This document shows positions 1 to 6,080 of a stretch of DNA of 6,189 nt, in pieces. Numbering within the stretch: position 1 is the first letter of the stretch; every line of letters begins with the position of its first letter. The notes under the pieces are model-generated. The model was given only the letters and a program-made list of their open reading frames with translations. It had not been told where the DNA came from and searched no databases. The DNA is from Nitriliruptoraceae bacterium (GTDB lineage Bacteria; Actinomycetota; Nitriliruptoria; Nitriliruptorales; Nitriliruptoraceae). Made by a program: the position numbers and the translations under genes. The DNA lies in NCBI GenBank assembly GCA_007125475.1, contig SLDB01000326.1, positions 1-6,189 on the forward strand, written 5' to 3'.

Positions 1-1458
1 GACGACGTCGGCGACGATCGGGTGTGCGACCTCGTAGGTCAACCGCACCCCGTCGTCGTGCTCGTTGACGAGCCGCGCCGCACACAACTCTTCCAGGGCG
101 TTACCGAGGCCGGGGTGGGCGTCCGCGGCGCCCGACTCGCCGGGTCCGGTGGTGGCCGGGCCGGTGGGTTCGACGGGGTGATCGTTCCCCGGGTAGGTGG
201 GATCAACGTGATCGTGGTGCCCCGGGGCGGTGGGATCAACGTGATCGTGGTGCCCCTTGGCTGAGTCATCGACGTGATCGTGGTTCCGCGGAGGGGTGGT
301 CGCAGGGTCGTCGCTGTCGACTCCGCCGGTCGCCACCGGGGACAGCTCGGTGAGGTCGACTCGCTGCTCGAGGACCGCGAGCGCCTCGAGGACCCGACGA
401 GCCTGCCGGGACAGGCCCTGGATCTCCAGGCGTACACGGTCCCGCAGGCCTTCCGGGAGGTGCTCGAGGTGAGGGGCGAACGGATCAGCGCCTTCGTCGA
501 CCAGCGCCCGCACCAACCTGACGATGAACAGCGGGTGCCCCAGCGACCGCTCGGTGAGCCAGGTCACCAACGGCTCGGGCACGAACGCCGACGCCGAGCG
601 CCCCTCGCTTCGCAGCACCTCGTGGGCCAGACGCGCCACCTCGTCGCGCCCGAGCGGCAGCAGCTGTCGGCGCACGAGGAGACCGTCCTCCTCCAGTCCG
701 AGCAGGACCTCGCCGGCGATCGCCTGCCGGCGCAACTCGCCGGCACGCGCCGAGAGGACCACCGCGATGGGGGCGTCGGCGAGGCGTCGACCCAGGTAAC
801 GCAACGCCTCCCACGACGAGGCATCGGCGAGGTGGGTGTCGTCGAGGGTGATCAGGACGGGTCCCCGCGCCCCCAGGTGGTCGAAGAACTCGACGAGGGA
901 GGCGAGGAGGTCGTGGCGGCGCGGTTCGTCGGGTGTGTCCCCGATCGCGGGCGAGGGCCCCGGGTCGCTGCTCGTGGCGGTCGCAATCACCTTCACCAGT
1001 GCACCGAGGTCGGTGACCCCCGGTCCGCACAGCGCGTGGATCGCGTCCTCCCCGAGGGTTCGCAGGTAGCGGTCAAGGGCCTCGGCCCACATCCCGAGGG
1101 ACGACTGGTCCCCCCACCGGTAGGCACGGGCGGTCAGGCACGTCGCCTGCCCCCGGAACCGCCGGCGTACCTCTCCCAGCAGGTGGGTCTTGCCGATCCC
1201 GGCTGCACCGGTGACGAGGACGACGCGCAGCCCGCCCGTCAACGTTTCACCGGCCGCGTCCTCGACCTCGGCGAGGATGTGTGCCCGCCCGGAGAGGGTG
1301 GCGTCCTCGCCGTCGGTGGCGCCCGACGTGATCATGTCACCGGGGCTTTCGGGTTCCGGTTCGACGCGTAGCGTGCTGGGGTCTGGAGGGCCCGGACGCG
1401 GTGGGACGGGCGGTGGGTCCGACCCCACGGCCCGGGCGCCGTCGACCGGTCGCATCAT
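1..1458 (-). CDS. LuxR/LAL-type STAND (AAA_16) ATPase, 3' end cut by window edge
   Basis: This is the N-terminal part (486 codons, no stop in the window) of a large ATP-binding signalling protein. Residues 1-55 are Pro/acidic linker. The ATPase core follows: a GR-x-x-IL lead-in near 65, Walker A GAAGIGKT at 84-91, Walker B VLITLDD at about 201-207, a sensor-like VVLSARA segment after it, and the GHPLFIVRL motif near 320 that matches the family's GNPLFLLEL. A winged-helix-like part (SRQARRVLEALAVLEQR) is interrupted by a low-complexity insert at about 372-446, then resumes with NALEELCAARLVNE and the F-x-HP-like YEVAHPIV at the left edge. The family (large ATP-binding LuxR regulators and related ATPases) usually runs to about 900-1000 residues and often ends in a DNA-binding domain, which is not visible here. 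The start is uncertain: ATG 1458 has no clear Shine-Dalgarno site, ATG 1335 is a shorter option, and the frame stays open upstream past 1900 (ATG 1776, GTG 1740, GTG 1518). ATPase fold is well supported; the regulator role is inference. Confidence 0.85.
   Translation of the reverse strand, partial: MMRPVDGARAVGSDPPPVPPRPGPPDPSTLRVEPEPESPGDMITSGATDGEDATLSGRAHILAEVEDAAGETLTGGLRVVLVTGAAGIGKTHLLGEVRRRFRGQATCLTARAYRWGDQSSLGMWAEALDRYLRTLGEDAIHALCGPGVTDLGALVKVIATATSSDPGPSPAIGDTPDEPRRHDLLASLVEFFDHLGARGPVLITLDDTHLADASSWEALRYLGRRLADAPIAVVLSARAGELRRQAIAGEVLLGLEEDGLLVRRQLLPLGRDEVARLAHEVLRSEGRSASAFVPEPLVTWLTERSLGHPLFIVRLVRALVDEGADPFAPHLEHLPEGLRDRVRLEIQGLSRQARRVLEALAVLEQRVDLTELSPVATGGVDSDDPATTPPRNHDHVDDSAKGHHDHVDPTAPGHHDHVDPTYPGNDHPVEPTGPATTGPGESGAADAHPGLGNALEELCAARLVNEHDDGVRLTYEVAHPIVADVV
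154..285 (-). repeat. 33-bp in-frame coding minisatellite (four 11-residue units)
   Basis: Four 33-bp units lie head to tail inside the ATPase gene. In protein order they read NHDHVDDSAKG (285-253), HHDHVDPTAPG (252-220), HHDHVDPTYPG (219-187) and NDHPVEPTGPA (186-154), about residues 392-435. The two central copies differ at only two bases, which suggests recent duplication, while the outer copies have drifted. The unit length keeps frame. The array sits between two parts of the winged-helix-like region, where relatives have a short loop, so it is most likely a surface linker. The dense His/Asp could bind divalent metal, but that is inference. Confidence 0.85.
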
Positions 1459-1462
1459 CGCG

Positions 1463-1473
1463 AACGATTCGTT
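1463..1473. promoter_or_regulatory. palindrome next to the ATPase start, possible operator
   Basis: AACGA-T-TCGTT is a perfect 5-bp inverted repeat around one central base, ending five bases upstream of ATG 1458 on the minus strand. It overlaps a second, wider pair, GTTGA at 1471-1475 and TCAAC at 1491-1495. The segment is less GC-rich than its surroundings. Position and symmetry suit a regulator site, but chance cannot be excluded. Confidence 0.25.
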
Positions 1474-1585
1474 GAGTTGGTGGCGACGATTCAACACCGC
1501 CGGGCAGGTGTTGGCCACTCTCGGGTGGCCCGTCCCACCGAGGCGGTGGCGACGGAGTCCGTGGCAGCCGGTCCCGCCGCTACCC

Positions 1586-1729
1586 GGCTGCGGCACCACG
1601 CGGATCCGGCACGACGCGGCTGCGGCGCCACGCGGATCCCTCGCTATGCGGACCCTGCACGACGCGGCTGCGGCGCCATGCGGATCCGGCACGACGCGGC
1701 TGCGGCGCCATGCGGACCCGGCACGACGC
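1586..1729. repeat. 32-bp minisatellite built from 16-bp half units
   Basis: Three 32-bp copies start at 1586, 1666 and 1698, and a 48-bp copy at 1618 carries one additional 16-bp half unit. The two half units, GGCTGCGGCGCCATGC and GGATCCGGCACGACGC, match each other at about 11 of 16 positions, so the array looks like nine 16-mers (144 bp). Copies at 1666 and 1698 differ at one base. Degenerate traces continue to about 1760. As 32 is not a multiple of three, each copy shifts frame, which argues against coding. Each unit carries the palindromes CGGATCCG and GGCGCC. Confidence 0.85.
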
Positions 1730-1834
1730 GGCTCCGACACCCGATGCTCCGGCGCCCCGGAGGGGCCCCGACGCATGAGACCCGGGCCGAACGGCCCTGG
1801 TAACCCGAGGTCATGAGGCGGGCTAGGGGCGAAC

Positions 1835-1863
1835 GTCCCGGAATCTCGGGACCCCTCACGGGG
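1835..1863. other. two adjacent short hairpins upstream of the GGDEF-EAL gene
   Basis: GTCCCG (1835-1840) pairs with CGGGAC (1847-1852) around a 6-base loop. CCCC (1852-1855) pairs with GGGG (1860-1863) around a 4-base loop; the two stems share one base at 1852. No T-run follows on either strand. They could be part of an RNA leader or a weak terminator, or be chance in GC-rich DNA. Confidence 0.25.
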
Positions 1864-1872
1864 CGTCGGGGT

Positions 1873-1883
1873 CAGGTGACCTG
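1873..1883. promoter_or_regulatory. CAGGT-G-ACCTG palindrome, possible operator
   Basis: Two perfect 5-bp arms flank one central base about 95 bp upstream of the GTG at 1979. The symmetry and upstream position are compatible with a dimeric regulator site. No promoter hexamers can be placed confidently next to it. Confidence 0.22.
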
Positions 1884-1962
1884 GAAGACTTCGGGTGCCG
1901 TGGGAAGGCGGCGTCGTGGGATGGCGGCATCGGCGTTCCCGGCCGGGAGGCGGTGCAGCGAC

Positions 1963-1970
1963 GGAGAAGG
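1963..1970 (+). promoter_or_regulatory. ribosome binding site that decides the GGDEF-EAL start
   Basis: GGAGAAGG ends eight bases before GTG 1979, a normal spacing. It supports 1979 over the in-frame GTG at 1895, which would add 28 Arg/Gly-rich residues unlike a PAS domain. Confidence 0.6.
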
Positions 1971-1978
1971 TGGGGAGT

Positions 1979-4588
1979 GTGTCACGAGGACACTCGATCG
2001 CCGTCGATCAGCTCGAACTGTTGCCGGACGCCGCGCTCATCGTCGACGCCCAGGGCGTCATCGAAGGGGTGAACCGACGCGTCGAGGAGATCACCGGTTT
2101 CAGCCCTGAGTCACTGATCGGTGCACCCGTCGAGGTCCTCGTGCCCGAACGGTGCCGCGACCTCCACCGTGAAGTCAGGCGCGGGTTCACCGCCGAGCCG
2201 CACCGGCGCGCGATGGACTCGGGGCTGGTCGTGCCGCTCCGCCGTTCAGACGATCAGGAAGTCGCGGTCGACATCGGGTTGACGCCGATGCGCGACGGCC
2301 GGGTCCTCGCCGTCGTCCGCGATGCCACTGACCGTGCGCGGGCCGAAGCGGAGTTGCGCCACCAGGCGCGGCTCCTCGACGCGGTTGGTCAGGCTGTCAT
2401 CGCCACCGACCTCGACGGAAGGGTCGAGTACTGGAACGCCGCCGCGGAGTCGCTGTACGGATGGAGCGCCGGGGAGGTCCGCGGTCGGAACATCCTCGAG
2501 GTCACACCAAGTGAGGAAATGGTCGAGCAGGGTGCGGCGATCATGACGCAGCTGCGTCGCGGCGAGACCTGGTCGGGGGAGTTCTGGGTCCGGAGTCGGT
2601 CAGGGCGCCGGTTTCCGATCTGGGTCGTCGATACCCCCTGTTTCAACGAGGCAGACGAGTTCTGCGGGGTGATCGGGGTCTCGACGGACATCAGCGACCT
2701 GTGGGCCGCACGTCACCAGGCGCAGCGCCGGGCCACCCAACAGCAGCACGTCGCCGAACTCGGCCAGCGGCTCCTGGACGTCCGCGATCTCCAGGCGACG
2801 TTCCGCGACGTCTGCAGGGTCGTCGCCGAGGTCCTCGACGTCGAACTCGTCAAGATCCTCGAACTCCTACCGGAGCGCACCGGCCTGCTGCTCCGGGAGG
2901 GGGTCGGGTGGCGTGCCGGCCTCCTCGGGGAGGCCATCGTCCCGGCCAGCGCATCGTCCCAGGCGGGGTACACGCTCCTGCACGAGCAGCCGGTCGTGGT
3001 CGACGACGTCGTCGGGGAACGCCGTTTCGGGATCCCGGACCTCCTCGTCGAGCATGACGTTCGTAGCGGGATGAGCGTCACCATCCCCCGCCAGCGGGAG
3101 CGTTTCGGCGTGCTCGGCGTGCACAGCCGGCAACCCCGTGTGTTCACCGACGACGACGCCGCGTTCCTACGAAGTGTGGCGAACCTCGTCGGCGCGGCCG
3201 TTGATCGGCACGAGGCGACGATGAGTCTGGAGCGGCTGGCGCTCCATGATCAGCTCACCGGCCTCGCCAACCGCACCCTCGTCCTCGACCGTCTCGGACG
3301 GAGCCTGACCCTCGGTGCACGTGGTCATGGCCGTACCGCACTGCTGGTCATGGACATCGCCGAGTTCAAGCTGATCAACGACGGACTCGGCCGCCGCATC
3401 GGTGACCACCTCCTCGTCGAGGTCGCCTCGGTGCTCACGGGGATCTTCGACGGTGACCAGTGTCTGGGTCGGATCGGCGATGACCAGTTCGCCATCCTCG
3501 TCGAGGATCTCCCGGTGGACCCCGGTGCCGCGGCGACCCGGGCGCTCGAGGTGGCCCACCACGTCCACGAAGCGGTCACCGGCCACTACGTCCTCGAGGG
3601 ATCCGAGGTCTTCGTCACGGTCAACGTCGGGTTGGCGGTCAGTGATGTGGGCGAGGACGCGGAAGTCCTGCTGCACCAGGCGGCGTCGGCTTCGGCTCAT
3701 GCGAAGTCCGGTGCGAGTGAGGCGATCGTCCTGTACGGCCATGGCGTCGGCGACAAGTCCGGCCGGCGGTTGACGTTGATCAACGAACTTCGTCACGCCT
3801 TCGAACAGGGGGAGTTCTCCCTCGTCTACCAGCCCGAGGTCGACCTGCGGTCGAAGGCTCTGGTGGGCGTCGAGGCGTTGCTGCGGTGGGAGCACCCCAC
3901 ACGGGGCGTGCTCGCTCCCGGTGCGTTCCTCGAAGTCGCGGACAGCATCGGCCTACTGCGGCCATTGTCGCGGACGATCCTGGTAGAGGCGTGTGGTGCG
4001 GCGCAGCGCCTCGCCGCTTCCACACCGGGCCGGCCGCCGACGATCGCGGTCAACATCTCGGCGAACGAACTGGTGGCCGACGGGTTCGTCGGTGATGTCG
4101 ATGTGGCCCTTTCCAGGGCTGAGCTCCCGGCGGACCGGCTCGTCCTCGAGATCACTGAACGTGCCGTCATCCAGGATCACGACCGTGCCGTCACGGTGCT
4201 CGAAGAGTTGCGCCGTCGGGGCGTGCGCATCGCGCTCGACGACTTCGGGACCGGGTTCTCCTCCCTGACCCACCTGCACATGCTCCCCCTCGATGCCCTG
4301 AAGATCGACAAGTCGTTCGTCGCCCGTCTCGACTCCCGGTCAACGGCGAGGAGCATCGTCGAGGCGACGGTGCACATGGCGACGAGCCTCGGGCTCACCA
4401 GCATCGCCGAAGGCGTCGAGACCCGGTGGCAGCGTGACGTGGTCACCGAACTCGGCTGCGACGTCGGGCAGGGCTATCTTTGGAGTCCGCCGGTCCCGAT
4501 CGGCGAACTGGCTGAATGGGCGCGGTCGCACATCGACCACCCCCGGCAGTTCCCACGGTCCGGCACTGAGCACGGGCCGGAACGGTGA
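1979..4588 (+). CDS. PAS-PAS-GAF-GGDEF-EAL protein, probable c-di-GMP phosphodiesterase
   Basis: This 869-residue soluble protein is predicted to hydrolyse cyclic di-GMP in the cytoplasm under sensory control. Domain order: PAS at about 9-120, PAS at about 131-240 (with YWNAAAESLYGWS), GAF at about 254-413, GGDEF at about 417-590, EAL at about 600-850. The EAL domain keeps the residues known to be needed: E632-A-L, N692, E724, D754-D755 in DDFGTGFSS, K775, E811 in AEGVET and Q831 in QGY. The GGDEF domain is degenerate: the signature reads GDDQF (500-504), so the catalytic Glu is Gln; DxD is DIA (459-461); the usual GH is GR (471-472); and there is no RxxD site at the usual place. N467 and D476, the guanine contacts, remain, so it may still bind GTP and regulate the EAL domain, as known for other hybrids. 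There are no membrane segments. The GTG start follows GGAGAAGG. Ligands of the PAS and GAF domains cannot be told from sequence. Confidence 0.93.
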   Translation: MSRGHSIAVDQLELLPDAALIVDAQGVIEGVNRRVEEITGFSPESLIGAPVEVLVPERCRDLHREVRRGFTAEPHRRAMDSGLVVPLRRSDDQEVAVDIGLTPMRDGRVLAVVRDATDRARAEAELRHQARLLDAVGQAVIATDLDGRVEYWNAAAESLYGWSAGEVRGRNILEVTPSEEMVEQGAAIMTQLRRGETWSGEFWVRSRSGRRFPIWVVDTPCFNEADEFCGVIGVSTDISDLWAARHQAQRRATQQQHVAELGQRLLDVRDLQATFRDVCRVVAEVLDVELVKILELLPERTGLLLREGVGWRAGLLGEAIVPASASSQAGYTLLHEQPVVVDDVVGERRFGIPDLLVEHDVRSGMSVTIPRQRERFGVLGVHSRQPRVFTDDDAAFLRSVANLVGAAVDRHEATMSLERLALHDQLTGLANRTLVLDRLGRSLTLGARGHGRTALLVMDIAEFKLINDGLGRRIGDHLLVEVASVLTGIFDGDQCLGRIGDDQFAILVEDLPVDPGAAATRALEVAHHVHEAVTGHYVLEGSEVFVTVNVGLAVSDVGEDAEVLLHQAASASAHAKSGASEAIVLYGHGVGDKSGRRLTLINELRHAFEQGEFSLVYQPEVDLRSKALVGVEALLRWEHPTRGVLAPGAFLEVADSIGLLRPLSRTILVEACGAAQRLAASTPGRPPTIAVNISANELVADGFVGDVDVALSRAELPADRLVLEITERAVIQDHDRAVTVLEELRRRGVRIALDDFGTGFSSLTHLHMLPLDALKIDKSFVARLDSRSTARSIVEATVHMATSLGLTSIAEGVETRWQRDVVTELGCDVGQGYLWSPPVPIGELAEWARSHIDHPRQFPRSGTEHGPER

Positions 4589-4653
4589 CGTGGCCCGTCG
4601 GGTGGGTGATGCCGGTCTCACAACGTGTGGCGGCGTCCTCGGAAACCAGGATT

Positions 4654-4671
4654 TCGCCCAGCCCCGGGCGA
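4654..4671 (+). terminator. GC-rich hairpin after the GGDEF-EAL gene, possible terminator
   Basis: TCGCCC (4654-4659) pairs with GGGCGA (4666-4671) around a 6-base loop, 65 bases past the stop codon. No T-run follows, so it would have to be one of the U-less terminators proposed for high-GC actinobacteria, or not a terminator at all. Confidence 0.3.
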
Positions 4672-4789
4672 TCAGCACGATGTGTCGGCTCCGGCGTTGT
4701 CCAACGGGGTCGGTCGGACGGCGTCAGGGCTCAACCGCGGACCGGCCGCGCAGGTGTCGGACGGCAGGCCCGTGCTCCGACCAGGGCCG

Positions 4790-4889
4790 GCCGAGGAAGC
4801 CGGGGGAGCCGGGTGAGCGGGTGGAGCCGGGTAAGCGGGGCGAGCCGAGGGAAGCCGGGGGAGCCGGGGGAGCCGGGGAAGCCGGGGGT
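4790..4889. repeat. 9-bp G-rich tandem repeat with G-quadruplex potential
   Basis: Eleven consecutive 9-bp units with consensus GCCGGGGGA run in register: seven units (4790-4852), one additional A at 4853, then four units (4854-4889). The last four are nearly identical; the earlier ones have drifted. Two stretches meet the G3+N1-7 quadruplex pattern on the plus strand: 4802-4831 (loops 4, 5, 7) and 4857-4888 (loops 4, 4, 5). The array lies upstream of the cyclase gene and would be in its leader RNA if transcription starts before it. Confidence 0.85.
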
Positions 4890-4895
4890 CAGGAC

Positions 4896-4929
4896 CGGTG
4901 CTACCGGCAGCACCGTTGCTCGGAAGCAA
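4896..4929 (+). other. two abutting hairpins in the presumed leader of the cyclase gene
   Basis: CGGTGCT (4896-4902) pairs with AGCACCG (4909-4915) around ACCGGC. Immediately after, TTGCT (4916-4920) pairs with AGCAA (4925-4929) around a CGGA tetraloop. The stems abut and could stack coaxially. They end 77 bases before the start codon. The first could also act as a U-less terminator. No known riboswitch class is recognised. Confidence 0.35.
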
Positions 4930-4993
4930 GCCAGGCCGGGCACGTGTGCGGGGTGTGCGGACGGCGAGGTCGATGCGAAGCACGTTCGGGCAG

Positions 4994-4999
4994 AGGAGG
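4994..4999 (+). promoter_or_regulatory. strong ribosome binding site of the cyclase gene
   Basis: AGGAGG lies seven bases before GTG 5007. It fixes this start and excludes the long in-frame extension that runs back through the G-rich repeat into the preceding gene. Confidence 0.85.
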
Positions 5000-5006
5000 T
5001 CGCAAC

Positions 5007-6080
5007 GTGAGCCAAGCACCGTCGAAGGCGGCGTCGTTGCCCGCGCTTGGCGCGAGGGGGCACGTCGAGGCACGCGACGTGCGGATGATGCTGGTGCCCC
5101 GTCTGGTCGGGTTCGCCGTTGCCATGGTCGTGATCATCCCGACGGGGCTGCCGACCGACGTGCACTTCCGCGCGCTCATCGTCGCTGCGGGGATCGGTGC
5201 ACTCCTGGTGCCGGTCACGGTCTTCGCACCGACTCGACGCCTGCGCCGCCGGGCGTTCGACATCGGGATGGTGATCGACCTGGTGGTCATCACCTTGCTG
5301 GTCCACCTCACCGGGGGACTCCAGTCTCCCCTCCTCCCGATGGTGCTCGCCTGGGCAACGCTCGGGATCCTGGCCTACCGGGGGTTCCTCGCGGTGGTGT
5401 TCACGACCGGTCTGGTCGCGACCATCGCGCTCCAGCCCCTGATCGACTCGCTGTTCCACCCGCATCCCGTCGTCGGAGGTCCGTACACCCCCGTCACCAT
5501 GATCCTGCTGCTCGCCGTCGGGATCGCCGTCTCGGTGGAGATCGCCGCGCGCGTGCTTGACGGCTCACACCAGGCGCTGGACGAACTCGCCAGCACCGAC
5601 GCGCTGACCGGCGCCTACAACCGGCGGGCCTTCAACCTCCGCCTCGATCAGCTCGTGTCCGTCGACGATCGTCCCTCGTTCACCCTGGCGCTCGTGGACC
5701 TGGACTATTTCAAGGACATCAACGACGAGTTCGGTCACCACGTCGGCGACCAGGTCCTGACGGCGTTTGCGAATCGCCTGGCCGAAACGGTGCGCGACAC
5801 CGACGAGATCTACCGGATCGGTGGCGAGGAGTTCGCCGTCGTCCTGCCCCACACCACGACCGAGCGCGCATGCCGCGTGTTGCGGCGGGTCCAGCGTGAG
5901 CTCCGCGTCCGGCCACCCCACCGCGGAATCCCACCGGTCACGTTCTCCGCGGGCCTGGCCGCCGGGTCGGATCCCGACCCGTTCGGCACGGCCGATCGGC
6001 GCCTCTATGAAGCCAAGCGGGCGGGTCGCGACCGGGTGACGTGCTCGGCAGCGCTCGAGACCCGCGTCCCGTCCGGGTGA
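5007..6080 (+). CDS. six-helix membrane GGDEF diguanylate cyclase
   Basis: This 357-residue inner-membrane protein is predicted to make cyclic di-GMP from two GTP. Six hydrophobic segments lie at about 31-48, 54-74, 85-101, 108-124, 127-146 and 162-184. The basic loop RRLRRR at 77-82 and the positively charged N-terminus place both ends inside. A short linker leads to the GGDEF domain from about 191 (STDALTGAYNRR). Its signature is GGEEF at 272-276, with D231/D233 in DLDYFK, N239 and D248 all present, so activity is expected; D248 argues for c-di-GMP rather than mixed cyclic-GMP-AMP synthesis. RDTD at 263-266, five residues before GGEEF, is the RxxD product-inhibition site. The short loop between helices 3 and 4 carries TGGLQSP (102-108), resembling the quinone-binding GGxxNPF of RegB-type kinases in the same topological place. 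The membrane domain matches no named sensor family I can assign with confidence. The gene follows the phosphodiesterase gene by 418 bp. Confidence 0.93.
   Translation: MSQAPSKAASLPALGARGHVEARDVRMMLVPRLVGFAVAMVVIIPTGLPTDVHFRALIVAAGIGALLVPVTVFAPTRRLRRRAFDIGMVIDLVVITLLVHLTGGLQSPLLPMVLAWATLGILAYRGFLAVVFTTGLVATIALQPLIDSLFHPHPVVGGPYTPVTMILLLAVGIAVSVEIAARVLDGSHQALDELASTDALTGAYNRRAFNLRLDQLVSVDDRPSFTLALVDLDYFKDINDEFGHHVGDQVLTAFANRLAETVRDTDEIYRIGGEEFAVVLPHTTTERACRVLRRVQRELRVRPPHRGIPPVTFSAGLAAGSDPDPFGTADRRLYEAKRAGRDRVTCSAALETRVPSG

Larger units (their letters stand above)
1459..1978. other. divergent intergenic region between ATPase and GGDEF-EAL genes
   Basis: About 520 bp separate the divergent starts at 1458 (minus) and 1979 (plus). 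The stretch holds a GC-rich minisatellite (1586-1729), two adjacent small hairpins (1835-1863) and two short palindromes (1463-1473 and 1873-1883). Several reading frames are open because the DNA is so GC-rich, but the repeat period is not a multiple of three and none of the frames resembles a known protein. No convincing -35/-10 pair was found on either strand. Promoters for both flanking genes presumably lie here. Confidence 0.6.
4589..5006. other. 418-bp intergenic region between the two c-di-GMP genes
   Basis: The gap holds a terminator-like hairpin (4654-4671), a short inverted repeat CGCGG-accgg-CCGCG (4736-4750), a 9-bp G-rich tandem array (4790-4889), two back-to-back hairpins (4896-4929) and the ribosome site of the next gene. 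The octamer CGGACGGC occurs three times (4715, 4758, 4958). Open frames cross the gap, including one in frame with the downstream cyclase, but they read as collagen-like low complexity from the array. I saw no match to the conserved core of the known c-di-GMP riboswitches by eye. Confidence 0.6.

Noticed and set aside
274..1371. Long plus-strand open frame (365 codons) opposite the ATPase
   Set aside because: It is antisense to a frame with clear Walker A and B motifs, and its translation is low-complexity with no recognisable domain.
1586..1729. CRISPR-like array
   Set aside because: The units are contiguous with no unique spacers, and no cas genes are present.
1190..1816. Plus-strand frames crossing the minisatellite as small Ala/Arg-rich proteins
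   Set aside because: The 32-bp period shifts frame at each copy, and the same peptide strings appear in different frames, as expected of noncoding repeats.
3167..3895. Minus-strand open frame (242 codons) opposite the GGDEF region
   Set aside because: It is a mirror frame of a clearly coding GC-rich gene and has no domain of its own.
4434..5006. In-frame upstream extension of the cyclase, giving 548 residues
   Set aside because: It would overlap the phosphodiesterase gene and translate the G-rich repeat, while GTG 5007 has an ideal AGGAGG site and begins just before the membrane domain.
4589..5006. c-di-GMP riboswitch ahead of the cyclase gene
   Set aside because: I could not find the conserved GEMM core or its tetraloop-receptor pattern; a covariance-model scan would be decisive.
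4731..5465. Minus-strand open frame with collagen-like GxP repeats
   Set aside because: The GxP pattern comes from the 9-bp DNA repeat, and the rest is antisense to the membrane cyclase.
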